From assembly GCA_049487715.1 (NCBI GenBank), contig CP150551.1, forward strand, positions 558,001-622,000: DNA of 64,000 bases, read 5' to 3'. Made by a program: the position numbers and the translations under genes. Below the pieces are notes generated by a model. The model had not been told where the DNA came from. It ran no database searches and was given only the letters and a program-made list of their open reading frames with translations. Numbering within the stretch: the first letter of the stretch is position 1; each line of letters starts with the position of its first letter. Below, piece by piece: positions 18,277 through 28,688 of the stretch. Origin of the DNA: Pycnococcus provasolii (lineage: Eukaryota > Chlorophyta > Pseudoscourfieldiophyceae > Pseudoscourfieldiales).

Positions 18277-18509
18277 ACTAAACTGGAGCCACAAATGACA
18301 AACCCGAACGAGGAAGGACGAGGGGACCGGTTCAGGGTTAGGGTTATTAGGAAGGAGGGCCTTAACGATATTCCTCCTCCCCTCTCTTAAGGGTTACCGA
18401 ATAAACTTTAACGGTCCGTGGCCCCATCACACCACACCACACCACATCGGAGGGGGGATTGTTGGGTGATCTGTCTGCCCCCCACCAGTCATCCTGACAC
18501 CGTTAAAAT

Positions 18510-19760
18510 ATGCCGCGACTGCACAAGCGCGCCAACTCGCGCACGTGCCTCTACGAAATGGCACCGCAAGAACTGGCAGCACAAGACAAGGACAGTTTCG
18601 CGATGCCGCCCGCACCGGCCACAATACCAGGGGCTGACGTCGAGTCGCCGCGCGCATCCGACGCGCACGCACGAAGCTACGTGCCCCGCGTGCCGCTGTG
18701 CTCGTGCATGATGCGCAGGTCGACGAGCACGATCCAGCCGCTACTCGACGTTCAAGACATATCGAAGTGGAGACGACTGCCGTACATCTTGTCTGGATAC
18801 AGGCCGGAGATGACGCACAGGCAGGCGCTCGCAACCGCGCTTACCGTGCACAACCAAACGGGAAACATCGTCACGCACCTCGTTCCTGCCGTGCTGTTCG
18901 TCGTCGGAGGGCCAGCTGTTGCCATCCTCTACGGTGGGGAGGCGTACTTCCGCGACGGCTACGACGTTGCCGTCTTCGCGGTCTTCTACCTCGCCGTGTC
19001 CTTTATGCTCGTTGCGTCGACGCTATACCACGTCTTCGAGTGCGTCTCCGAACGCGTGCACAACGCATACTTCTCATGCGACCTATGCGGTATTGCCATA
19101 TGCGTGCTGAGCCTGTGCTACCTTCACGTGTGGCACTCTTTCCGCTTCGGCATCGGTGGCGCGCACTGGGCGAAGGAACGTGCATGCACGCAGCTAGAGT
19201 CAGGTGCATACCACGCCTCCTCAATCACAAGCGCGCTCGTGGATGCGGAGGCCTTCGTTCACACGCGACCGAAACTAGGCGAGGTGCACGCGTTGCTCAA
19301 CGCCAGCTTCAAGCCAGTCATGGCGTTACTCTGCACGCTAAGCACATGCGCGATGACGTACATCAGCGCGCATCCCGCGCAGTACTTCCTGCGCCCCAAC
19401 ACACTTCTGAAAGGATTCTACGGAATGACATTCACGTGCTACACTCTCGTGACCACCCATCTCCTCGCGACGATTGCATACGCAAACGTTGGGTCGGATG
19501 GTAGTATGTCGCTAGGCTGGCCTGCTCGCTTCGACCCGGACTTTGTGCTGGCAATTGGCGCCATTCTGAGCCTCGCGTTCATCACGATTGGGTGCAACAT
19601 CTTCAACGCAAAGTGGCCAGAAATTCTTGCACCGGGCTTGTTCGATCTGGTTGGCAACTCGCACCAACTCTGGCACATCGCGTGTACCATAGCTCCCATG
19701 TTCATGTTCGCAGGTTCCATCGCAAGCGCGCGCGTGCTTGATCAGGTGACGTGCACCTGA
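18510..19760 (+). CDS. PAQR-family seven-transmembrane protein (adiponectin receptor/haemolysin III type)
   Basis: The 416-residue product carries the PAQR signatures in order: SGYRPEMTHRQAL, then HNQTGNIVTHLVP before TM1, S-x3-YH-x-FE after TM2 (ASTLYHVFECVSE), a D-x2-GI motif (CDLCGIAICVL), and the C-terminal GNSHQLWHI with its paired His. Seven hydrophobic helices can be counted. The Asp and His residues of the family zinc site are all present. Family members act as ceramidase-like receptors or in sterol and lipid signalling at the plasma membrane or Golgi. The N-terminal 90 residues are Cys/Arg-rich and variable. An insertion of about 60 residues between TM3 and TM4 (AHWAKERACTQLESG...) is unusual. 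The ATG at 18510 is the first in frame. Confidence 0.88.
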   Translation: MPRLHKRANSRTCLYEMAPQELAAQDKDSFAMPPAPATIPGADVESPRASDAHARSYVPRVPLCSCMMRRSTSTIQPLLDVQDISKWRRLPYILSGYRPEMTHRQALATALTVHNQTGNIVTHLVPAVLFVVGGPAVAILYGGEAYFRDGYDVAVFAVFYLAVSFMLVASTLYHVFECVSERVHNAYFSCDLCGIAICVLSLCYLHVWHSFRFGIGGAHWAKERACTQLESGAYHASSITSALVDAEAFVHTRPKLGEVHALLNASFKPVMALLCTLSTCAMTYISAHPAQYFLRPNTLLKGFYGMTFTCYTLVTTHLLATIAYANVGSDGSMSLGWPARFDPDFVLAIGAILSLAFITIGCNIFNAKWPEILAPGLFDLVGNSHQLWHIACTIAPMFMFAGSIASARVLDQVTCT

Positions 19761-19870
19761 TGAAAGCTAAAAAAGAAATTGTAAGATCTTAGTAAACTGT
19801 AGGATTTGTAGTGTTAGACAATAGTTACTTCCTTTTTTGGTTCACCAAATGCAAAGAATAGCAGCTCAAT

Positions 19871-22228
19871 TTATCCTCCTTCGCTGAGCATCGCGCGCTC
19901 CTCGAGACCTTGGCGTGCACTATCCAGCACGGAGAATTTGCGCTCTGACTCTGCCACTGCACGTGCGACTGCGCTCGATCTCTGCCGTCCAAGAATATAA
20001 ATCCAGCTGCCTGTGTCGAGTGGCGCGTGCGTTTCTGGCGCCCACGAGGGACGACCTAATTCCGGCACAGCGTCAAGATCGGGAACGTCAATGTCACCAT
20101 CGCCGCCGCCATCGTCACCACCGCCTCCACTCAGGAGGCTCGACCGACCCCACGCTCTTTGTACAGGAGGAGGTGGAGACAAGGGTGTCGTAGAAGTGAG
20201 AAGGCTCGATCTTCCCCATCCGCCAGGTGGTGCTGCGCCATCTTCGACGCGCTCTGAGTTGGGCGCAGAGTCGGATCGAGTCGCTTGTGCTGACACCGCA
20301 GGCCCGCTACCCGCCAACAGGGCACTTCGACCCCAGCCTGGACCACTCGATGGAAGCGGTGGCAGCTGTGCTGCTGCAGGTTGACTTGCCGTTTCCGGCA
20401 CAGGCAGCCGAGGAGACGACTGTACCTCTGGCGGTTGTTTGGTAGGTGGCACAGCGGGCAAAAGCTCGCGGCGAGGAGTCGAACGAGGAATGGCGCTTGC
20501 AGAGGTGGCTTGCAGGATCTCGGCTGACGTCGATCCTGCGGCGTCGGCTCGTCGAAGGGGCCGAGACGTGCTCTTAGCTTTCGCAGATGAACCCGTAGGC
20601 TTGTACGCAACCTTGGCACTTTGAAGCCCGCTCGGCGCCTGCTTGTTCAGAGGCGATGCTGGCCAAAATTTGGGTCCTGTTGAAAACACTGGCGCATTTG
20701 GGCCATCTGTCCCAACGACATCCCAGAATGCAGGCGCGGCGAGATTCGCGAGCATGTCGCCTCGCGTTTCCGACGCCAGAGGACGTGTCACGGCACCAAT
20801 TGCCTCGGAGGCGCGTTGGCGGCGGCCTCGCTCGGCGCGCAGGGCATCGCGAGCCTGGCTCAATTCAAGCCGTAGCTTACGATTTTCCGCCTCGAGCGCA
20901 CTGCAGCGTCGCGTCATCTCGGAGAGCGGCCCGTTCGCCTCATCATCACCATCCGCGGGAGGACCACCCGTCCTAGCGTACGAGTGAAGCATCGTCTTAA
21001 GCCGTGCCACCTCGTCGCGGTACATTTGCATGCGCAGGCTGACGTCCACTGTCTTATTCTGCAGCGCAAATGTCTGCACGCTACGTGCACGCGACGCGAA
21101 TCGGAGCGTGGAGAGCGTCTCGTCCCCCGCGTCGGCAGACGGCGACACGGTAGCAACGAGCAATGTGCGGCAATTGCCACCAAGGCTGGGCTGCAGCATG
21201 TGCGTGAGCTTGCTATCCCTAAATGGAATGTGAGCGCGCGACGTTGTTGAGAGCGCCACCATGACGGAGCAGAGCGCCGTGAGAGACACGTTGATGGAAG
21301 TCATTTCTGAAATCTGCACCTCCTCCACGGATGCCGAGCCATGCGCCTGTGTCCATCGTTCGCTTCCGGCGAGGTCGACGAGATTGAGTCGCGAAGTGCT
21401 ACGCATTCCACCGTCCCCTTGAGCGTCGCCGGCAATGCGCTGGTCGACGGCTAACGTGAGGATCGTGTGGCTGCGGCTCGAGTGCTCGTTCATGTGCGTC
21501 TGCCGAACTGCACGGTGCTCCCCTCCACGACGAAGGATTTCCATTACGTCTGCGGCGCACTTCACGGTTCGCTCCTCGATGCCGTGGACGTACACCTCGC
21601 CATCCGCGCGCTCTCGCAGCTCGAGACCGAGCTTCTCGCGGCGGATGTCGAGCGGGTCCGCCCCGCGCGCCAGCTTGAACGGCGCGACGAGGTCGTGTAT
21701 CTTTTCCTGGTAGATTTCAACGTACGTGCATTTTACGGAGGTGCTGGTATCGTCGCCGCTGCTCGCGCGCTGAGCCCTAAGCTTTTCGAAGATTGCGTTC
21801 ATGGCTCGCGGGATGATACCCGCGGCGGCGGTTGCGTACTCGTCGTCGCCGCCGATGGCCTCTGGGTTGTAGCTTGCGCCAACGCCGTCATCCGCGAAAT
21901 CAGCGCCCAGCATCGTGTGCGTCTTTCCCGTTCCTGTCTGTCCATAGGCGAAGACTGTGCTGTTGATTCCGTTCACGACGTCGTCGACGGCGGCACTTAC
22001 AAAGTCGTACACCTCACCCTGCGTCGCCTCCTGTCCGTAGCTTGCATCAAAGGTCGTTTCCAGCGCATCTTCGTCGCCTGTTTCGCCGTCGGTGCCCCCG
22101 CGGAGCACGCGCACGCCTCCCACGGGCTCTTCGAGCGTGCTGACAACCTCTTCGTGGAGCACCTCGCGCGGCAGGAGCGGGCGGACGCGCACGGCGACTC
22201 GTATCGTTTCTGAAGCAGCTGACGCCAT
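19871..22228 (-). CDS. kinesin with N-terminal motor and WGRS-repeat tail
   Basis: The ATG at 22228 is preferred; the codon before it is TTG. The motor spans about residues 8-400: P-loop GQTGTGKT near residue 97, switch I NEHSSRSHT, switch II LVDLAGSE, and HIPFRDSKLTHMLQ followed by GGNCRTLLVATVSP. A neck and short coiled coil follow (MRCSALEAENRKLRLELSQARDAL). The C-terminal 250 residues are Pro/Ser-rich and disordered. They contain three copies of WGRS(A/S)LL, which look like a short docking motif. The loop before switch I is enlarged. It should be a plus-end motor. The class is not clear from the motor alone. Telomere-like repeats abut the start codon. Confidence 0.9.
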   Translation of the reverse strand: MASAASETIRVAVRVRPLLPREVLHEEVVSTLEEPVGGVRVLRGGTDGETGDEDALETTFDASYGQEATQGEVYDFVSAAVDDVVNGINSTVFAYGQTGTGKTHTMLGADFADDGVGASYNPEAIGGDDEYATAAAGIIPRAMNAIFEKLRAQRASSGDDTSTSVKCTYVEIYQEKIHDLVAPFKLARGADPLDIRREKLGLELRERADGEVYVHGIEERTVKCAADVMEILRRGGEHRAVRQTHMNEHSSRSHTILTLAVDQRIAGDAQGDGGMRSTSRLNLVDLAGSERWTQAHGSASVEEVQISEMTSINVSLTALCSVMVALSTTSRAHIPFRDSKLTHMLQPSLGGNCRTLLVATVSPSADAGDETLSTLRFASRARSVQTFALQNKTVDVSLRMQMYRDEVARLKTMLHSYARTGGPPADGDDEANGPLSEMTRRCSALEAENRKLRLELSQARDALRAERGRRQRASEAIGAVTRPLASETRGDMLANLAAPAFWDVVGTDGPNAPVFSTGPKFWPASPLNKQAPSGLQSAKVAYKPTGSSAKAKSTSRPLRRADAAGSTSAEILQATSASAIPRSTPRRELLPAVPPTKQPPEVQSSPRLPVPETASQPAAAQLPPLPSSGPGWGRSALLAGSGPAVSAQATRSDSAPNSERVEDGAAPPGGWGRSSLLTSTTPLSPPPPVQRAWGRSSLLSGGGGDDGGGDGDIDVPDLDAVPELGRPSWAPETHAPLDTGSWIYILGRQRSSAVARAVAESERKFSVLDSARQGLEERAMLSEGG

Positions 22229-22229
22229 C

Positions 22230-22248
22230 AACCCTAGCCCTAACCCTT
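22230..22248 (-). repeat. telomere-like repeats directly before the kinesin ATG
   Basis: CCCTAGCCCTAACCCT on the plus strand, so GGGTTAGGGCTAGGGTTG runs straight into the kinesin start codon. It would be part of the 5' leader or core promoter. Confidence 0.75.
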
Positions 22249-23454
22249 CCGCCTATCTACAGCAGTGGCCGCACTATGGAAGAGGCTGTGCACACTTCGG
22301 AAGAGAAGAGGCCGCAGCTTACTTCGACGCTTAAGGCGTTTTCCACTTATAGGTACCGTAGTATGGAAAGCTTGCCACGTTGCGCACGCGGCCTGCGAGA
22401 AGCGGCGAGTTGGGGGTTGGTGGCGAGTGGTTTTTGGGTGGACCAGGCTTTCGGGGTTTGACTGAAGGTTTGACTCCCGCCAGGCGCCAGGCTTCCTCTT
22501 CGTCGTTCTTCTCGTGGAAATGGGGACTCACCCTTGAACCTGTTCTCTTTGTTTGAACCACGAGGACCCAAGATTCCATCGCCGGTGAATTGGACGGCTC
22601 ACAGGCTTCATCGCGCAAAACCATCATCTATCACGGAGTCTGTGGAACAACTGTACCCTATCGTAGTGTGTGTTTTCTTTTGTTTCCCAGAAGAAGATGT
22701 TTTTTCCGCAGGTTTTTGGGGAAGAATGTGGCCTCTCCTTTATAGACCAAAATATGTCTCACTCATGAATGTGCGAGTAGCGCACAAGAGACAAACTGTG
22801 CGAATTCCAAGTTGTGTACAGATTTATAAGCTGCGGTCTATTCATGCGCTAAACCGAATGAATAAGACGAAACTGAATAGAAAACATTTCATCAAAACCT
22901 CGGCAAGAAAAAAACATGAAAAACACATGAAAAACATGAAAAACATGGAAATGGAAATGGAACCCTTGCAAGGTTCCTTCGTTGTTACCCGCCACTTCCT
23001 CCCAAGAAGGCCGTGCCGTGCCTTGCACTGCAACCGAGACCAACCCAGCCCAACAAGAGCCCGTTGCACAGCCTGAATGAAGCAAGCAACGGGCACGGGT
23101 AAAGCTTTGGCCAAGACGGCAAGACGGCCTAAGTTGTGCAAGCGGCAGGGAGGGAGCTCCTGGCCCAACCACCCAACGAACGAACACGCGCGAACGGTTC
23201 GGTAAGATCTCAGCGGACCACGCGCGTATTCTTTCACCTTAAGAATACTCGCGGCCGTGAAGCTAGCTAACTAGTTACCAACCGGCCGGTTTTCTTACGG
23301 TTGTGTGCTGCGTGTGTACAGGTACTCACAGCTTACATACTTCACAGTTACAGTAAGCTCGTAGGGTACTTTTCACCTCAGGGCTCTTACAGTGCGGTCC
23401 CTTTGAAAGGCAAATACCGTACCTTTTTTCGTAGCATCTCTGAAGAAGAAGAAG
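22249..23454. other. intergenic region between divergent genes
   Basis: No credible gene. It contains an (AAAAACATG)n-type microsatellite with an ATGGAA tail at about 22915-22965. A 9-bp perfect inverted repeat GCCCGTTGC/GCAACGGGC lies at 23059-23094. Frames here (for example from 22534) read across these repeats and are not coding-like. Confidence 0.4.
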
Positions 23455-26400
23455 ATGATGTTTCGCTCGTTAGTAGTCTGCGTTTTTGCCGTCTTGGCAG
23501 CCTCAGTCTCGCCGGCGCACGCACAGACGACGCAGAAGAATATCACCGCGGGACCAGGGGAGGCACCCTTGTCTTGGCCACTCATGCTTGTGGGATACAA
23601 CAACGAAAACGTCAACATCACCTTTGCGTTCGACGCGGTGGTGAACGTGCTCGCCATCGACGCGTCGAAGGTGTCGCTGGAGTTCCACAGCCCGCCGCCG
23701 CCGCCGCCGAACCCGCCTCCGCCACCACCGCCGCCGCCGTTCCCTCCGCCGCCGCTGAACGCGACGAACGCGACGACGAACGCGACGAACGCGACGACGA
23801 TCGCCGACGAATGCGACGAACGCGACGGCGCCTGTTTCCGGGCCGGAAACAGGCTATTCCGGTGGCGGATTCCGAAGGCATCTCGCGCAGGCTGGAGTTA
23901 ACATGATCGCAAAGGCTGTCGTACCCGTGAGCGAGATTAGCGCTTATGAGTCCAAGATCAACAAGGCTCTCGTCCTAGGCACGTTCCAGTCGACGTACGA
24001 CGCGCTCGTGTACGACTCGAAGCGCACGACGGTTTCCTTCGGTGTCAGCCTCTCCGGAGTGACGAACGCAACCTTCGACGACTACGCGATGCGCGTGGGT
24101 GTGAGCAATACCATGCAGCTGAGGTTGGAAAACGTCACAGCAAGCGATATGACGACAGGTTCGTCTACCACAACGATTACAGTGCAGATTATGAAAACTG
24201 AGAAAAACGCGACGGATGCGAAGATCGCAACCTTCCAGGCGAGCGGTGCGTTTTCCAAGGCATACTTCGACCTGGTGAAGGATACACCCATTACGTTTGA
24301 CGCTGTGTTCGAGGTCAAGAAAAATGAGACGCTCAACATGACTTTGGCGAAGTCCATCATTGCGAAGGACCTCGGCATCGATGAAAGCAAGCTTACGACC
24401 ACAATCAAGACGGCACCAACGCCGTCACCCTCTCGAAAGCTTCTTCAGGCTAGCTCTGTCACCGTTGTGGTTACCGTGTCGACCGAGTCCTACAAATCGT
24501 TGGACATGAAGAATAAGATCAACCTCAAGCAGTCGACTGGATCGTTCAACGACGAGTACTACTACAGCACTACTCCTACGACGGTGGTTAAGTTCACGCT
24601 GGCGCTGGCCGACACCACGTGCGAGACGTTCAGCGAGTCGGTCATGAAGACGTCGGTTGCTGCGCTGCTCAACGTGAGCACCGCCGCCATGAACATCACA
24701 GATCCCTGTTTCACCACGACCACGACCACCACAACTACCACCGCCGCCGCCACGAATGCGACTAATGCGACGACCGCGGCGCCTTCTAATGCGACGACCA
24801 CCCTTGGTGGTCGTCGCATCCTCGCTGACTTCTCGATCACCGTCAACATTGAAGTCGGCACGAGGGAGGCGCCGTCTGTGGTGTCAAAGATCAACGCGTA
24901 CAAGGCTGATGGTACATTCGTGGATTCGTACACGTACCAGGTGAAGCCTATTACGCAGACAAGTTTCGCACTCATCTTCAAAGGCTCGAATTCAACCTTT
25001 AACAAGACAGCAGCTGTATCCGCGGCAAGCATGGCCCTCGGTATCAAGGAGGCAAATATTACGGCGTGCTGGGATTGCACGGTGGAGGTACCCACGACCA
25101 CGACCACGACCACCACGACCACCATTGCCCCTGAACGCCGTCGCCTGCTTGCGGAAGAATCGTACGTGGTGTACTTCACCGTGGATCTCGATACAAAAAC
25201 CGCCGACGAGAAAACAAAGGAGATCAGCGCCGTCGCTGCGACCAACACGATTCAAGTGATGTACGACGACATTATCGTCCCCAAGTCAATGGTCACGTTT
25301 TCCGTGACCTTGGAGGGCGCTTCGGAGTTTACATATGAAAAGAATGTGCTGCTGTCACTCGTGAGCTCTAAGTTGGGCGTTGACATAGAGAGCATTACAG
25401 TGACATTTGCGGCGCCCCCGCCCCCGTGGTGGGTGGCTCGACGTCTCCAAGCGGTGGGCATTACATTGACCGTCGTGGTGAAGGTGCCGGTTGCGCAGGC
25501 GAAAGAGGTGGAAACTGCAGCAAGCTCGATGGTGGAAACTGGCGAGCTCGCGCAGTCGTACGCTGCGGCGGTGACGTCGAAGGTCCTTACCTTCAACTTG
25601 CCGCTTCCTGGTGTCTCCAAGGACCAGTTCAACGATGCCATGCTGACGAAAGTCGTGAGCGAGGGACTCGGCGTGAGCACTAATGCGATCTCGTGGGCAT
25701 ACGCACCATCCACGACGAGCGACGTGAATCTGACTCTTAGCATAGTCGTCAAGGCTGATTCGGCAGATTCGATCACGGCGACTTTCAACAGCAAGGCGAG
25801 CAATGGCGTATTTTTGGCATCATACAACGAGCTGGTTTCCATGGTCACGATCAGGTTTGACGTCGCCCTGAAGGGGGTTACGCCATCTACCTTCAATGAG
25901 AAGGCCTTGCTCCGTGCGATCAAGGCACTCCTCTCCGTGGAAGACGATAACATCGTTCTCAAGGTGAACACGGCCACTGGCCGCCGTCATCTCATGCAGG
26001 CAAATGGTCTCATCGTGTCCGTCGCTGTCAAGGTTCTGCCAGCAAGCGTGTCTAGCACGCGCACGATGGTCGACGAGTTTTTGCGCATCGGGACGTTCTT
26101 CGAGGAATATCTCGAGCAGGAGAACAAGGAGGAAATCTCGTTCTCCGTGTCTCTGCCTGGTGTGACTTCCTCTTCTTTCAGGCAGAGCAGCATGATTGCA
26201 GCTGTCAGCCAAATCCTCAAGCTGGAATCAGGTTGGGTGAGGGTGAAAACTGTGATTCCCTACGCAAATAATGTCATGGTGCCCATCACAGTGACCGTGG
26301 AGGCGGGTGACCTCGCAGCCTTCCAGCACATAATCGATGTTGCGGTGACCCACCGCACCATCGTGACAGAGTACTTCGATCCAACACCGTCCACCATGCC

Positions 26401-26773
26401 GACAACGAAGGCGCCGCCCCCGACAACGACGACGGAGGCGCCCGCTGCGGAAACGACGACGGAGGCGCCCGCTGCGGAGACGACGACGGAGGCGCCCGCT
26501 GCGGAGACGACGACGGAGGCGCCCGCTGCGGAGACGACGACAGAGGCGCCCGCACCGGCGACGACAACGAAGGCGCCTGCTCCGGCGACGACGACGGAAG
26601 CGCCTGCCCCGGCGACGACGGCGGCGGCGCCCGTTCCGGCACCGACGACGACGGAGGCGCCGAAGACTCCGCCAAAGTCGGAGTCTCCTAGCCCAAGCCC
26701 ACCATCGAGTTCGGCATGGTCCAACAGTGCAACTCTCATCATGGCCACCGTTGTGCTCGCGTTCAACGCTTAA
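23455..26773 (+). CDS. large repeat-built cell-surface protein, GPI-anchor type, with an internal frame change
   Basis: A signal peptide (MMFRSLVVCVFAVLAASVSPAHA) leads into a strand-rich domain, a poly-Pro stalk and an Asn-Ala-Thr repeat full of N-glycosylation sequons. The frame then changes by +1 between about 23770 and 23850. The continuing frame upstream of 23903 encodes matching sequence (NATAPVSGPETGY, then FRRHLAQAGVN), so the two parts are one gene. Eight or so related units of about 110 residues follow, each with an FxVxLxGVTxxxF core and a GxFxxxY element, SEA- or pherophorin-like in feel. Dibasic RRxL motifs recur between units. The C-terminus is a TTTEAPA mucin-like repeat and a hydrophobic tail (ATLIMATVVLAFNA) fitting a GPI signal. 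No GT-AG intron explaining the frame change was found. Confidence 0.72.
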
Positions 26774-26849
26774 AATCAACACAGCCATTTTGCATCAACA
26801 GACTTTCACACAACCTTTCTTTTAACAACATCTAACGAAAAATATTTGT

Positions 26850-27854
26850 CTACTCAATAAAACACACGTTTGTGCCGCCCCTCCCATTTTGTGCTCCACC
26901 GGGTGCCCCGTGCACCTTGAGCGCCTCGAAGAGCGACCCAGCCTCAGCATAGAGCGTCGCCGCCCTCTCAGCGTTCGGCTCGCAGCCGAGGCCATGCTCG
27001 AGCAGGCTTGCAAGATTGCACTTCGCGCGAACGAGCCCACGGTCGGCAGCCATCTGCAGATAGTCGGCGGCACTCTTCCACTTGCCGGAGTCGCCCGTGG
27101 AAACTTTCTGCTGCGCCTCGAGACCACACAGATATGCACAGTTGCAAGCTGCCACGGCGTCACCCTGCCTAGCCGCCTCGTCGTACAAACGGAACACTTC
27201 TAACGTTTCGTCGACGTCGTTGTCCTCGTTATCACGAAGGAGGTCGGCGAGAGCTGTCGCCGCGCGGGGACAACCTCGTTCGAAAGCGTCGGCAAACAGA
27301 GCACGCGCGCGTTCTTTCCGATGGTGGAAGTTCTCGACGCTCGCACTGTCGAGCAAGGTGAGTCCCAACTCAACCATACCCTCGGCATCGCCGGCGACGG
27401 CAGCCTCCTCGAAGAGCTGAAGTGCACGCACGTCGTCTTTCGGCACTCCCCACCCGAAGCTGTACAGCGTGCCGAGTGCGGATATGGCACGAGGCAAGGA
27501 GTGTGGTGGCGATGCAGCCTTCTTGAGAAGGGCCGCCGCCTGCGCCGCTGCCCCTGAGTTGAGCAAGTTGTCTGTGTTTGTTTTCGTCTGTCCCAGTCCT
27601 GCGCACGCCTCTGCGCCGTGTTCCTGTATGATGAGAAGGAGCGCGAGGTCGAGCATCTGCTGTGCGTCGAGAGACCCTTCTTGGGAGGTCAAGCATGTTT
27701 GCAGGCGTAAGAAGTATGCAAGCAGAGGTGCGGATAGAGGCTGTGACCCCGAGGATGAGAAAGGGAGCATACAAGAGGAGGTGGAGGGGGACATCGCTTG
27801 TTGGTCAACGCGCGCGTCGTCACATGTCCATGTCGTCATTGTCGTGGTCGTCAT
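26850..27854 (-). CDS. Sel1-like repeat protein
   Basis: I start at the ATG at 27854 (MTTTTMTTWTCDDARV), which gives 334 residues; the open frame runs further up into a minisatellite. Helical Sel1-type repeats with the pattern A-x3-G-x-A-x-G-x2-x-L-x2-LY are visible: ISALGTLYSFGWGVPKDDVRALQLFEEAAVAGDAEGMVELGLTLLD, then RARALFADAFERGCPRAATALADLL, then FRLYDEAARQGDAVAACNCAYLCG and AADRGLVRAKCNLASLLEHGLG. Such repeats form solenoid scaffolds, for example in ER-associated degradation adaptors. No signal peptide or membrane anchor is seen, so it is probably cytosolic. The partner is unknown. Confidence 0.75.
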   Translation of the reverse strand: MTTTTMTTWTCDDARVDQQAMSPSTSSCMLPFSSSGSQPLSAPLLAYFLRLQTCLTSQEGSLDAQQMLDLALLLIIQEHGAEACAGLGQTKTNTDNLLNSGAAAQAAALLKKAASPPHSLPRAISALGTLYSFGWGVPKDDVRALQLFEEAAVAGDAEGMVELGLTLLDSASVENFHHRKERARALFADAFERGCPRAATALADLLRDNEDNDVDETLEVFRLYDEAARQGDAVAACNCAYLCGLEAQQKVSTGDSGKWKSAADYLQMAADRGLVRAKCNLASLLEHGLGCEPNAERAATLYAEAGSLFEALKVHGAPGGAQNGRGGTNVCFIE

Positions 27855-27966
27855 CGAAGGTGGTTGGGGAGTGCACTGGGAGTGGAAAAGCGCGCGGCCG
27901 GCCGCATGCAAGAATACCAAAGAATGCAAGGGGTGCTCCTCGTCCAATGGTGTCCAAGGGATCCAC

Positions 27967-28258
27967 CCCGGCCGCGAACTTGACCACCTGATTCACCGTC
28001 TTACAATACGAGGCCGGCCGCGAACTTGACCACCTGATTCACCGTCTTACAATACGAGGCCGGCCGCGAACTTGACCACCTGATTCACCGTCTTACAATA
28101 CGAGGCCGGCCGCGAACTTGACCACCTGAATCACCGTCTTGCAATACGAGGCCGGCCGCGAACTTGACCACCTGATTCACCGTCTTTACGAGGCCGGCCG
28201 TGAACTTGACCACCTGATTCACCGTCTTGCTACGTGGCCGGCCGTGAACTTGCCACGT
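27967..28258 (+). repeat. 46-bp minisatellite, about six copies
   Basis: The unit starts CCGGCCGCGAACTTGACC and ends in ACGAGG. Three near-identical 46-bp copies are followed by diverging and shortened ones (42 and 44 bp) and a partial copy. Each carries the 8-bp palindrome-like GGCCGGCC at its junction. It lies about 100-400 bp upstream of the Sel1-repeat gene. There are no unique spacers, so it is not a CRISPR array. Confidence 0.92.
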
Positions 28259-28435
28259 GTTTCATCGTACCTTTGAGTCTGCATAGTCTGTGTGTCGTAT
28301 CCTTCTCGCTCTGTGTGTGTGTGTGTTTGGCATTACATATTTCCTCCAACGGGCATGAGTCCGTGCTCTTTGAACTGATTGATGTTTCTCGTGGCACGTG
28401 GCACGTGGGACTGGCTCGTGTTGCTTGCGTGTATA

Positions 28436-28438
<3 letters not shown>

Positions 28439-28515
<77 letters not shown>
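28439..28515. repeat. (GT)n microsatellite, about 38 units
   Basis: Uninterrupted GT dinucleotides, preceded by a shorter (GT)6 near 28313. Alternating purine-pyrimidine of this length can adopt Z-DNA. The rest of 27855-28688 holds no gene. Confidence 0.95.
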
Positions 28516-28519
<4 letters not shown>

Positions 28520-28688
28520 TGCTTCCTGTCGTGGTGGTGGTGGTGTGATCATCTTACCGTACCTGTATAGACTACGTAAATGTATATGTCAAGACTCAAG
28601 AATAATGTTCTCTGTTGACTGTAACAATTAATCTGAGTAAAAGTAATGCGTGTCGTTTGCGATCGCGTCGCAGTGACGTGCGGTTGAT

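Noticed and set aside
22534-23076. Plus-strand frame of 180 codons before the surface-protein gene
   Set aside because: Runs through an AAAAACATG microsatellite and a hairpin, with no coding bias or domain.
27967-28258. Possible CRISPR array
   Set aside because: Units are contiguous tandem copies without unique spacers, and the genome is eukaryotic.
28437-28631. Frames across the (GT)n tract
   Set aside because: Cys/Val or His/Thr dipeptide repeats from a microsatellite.
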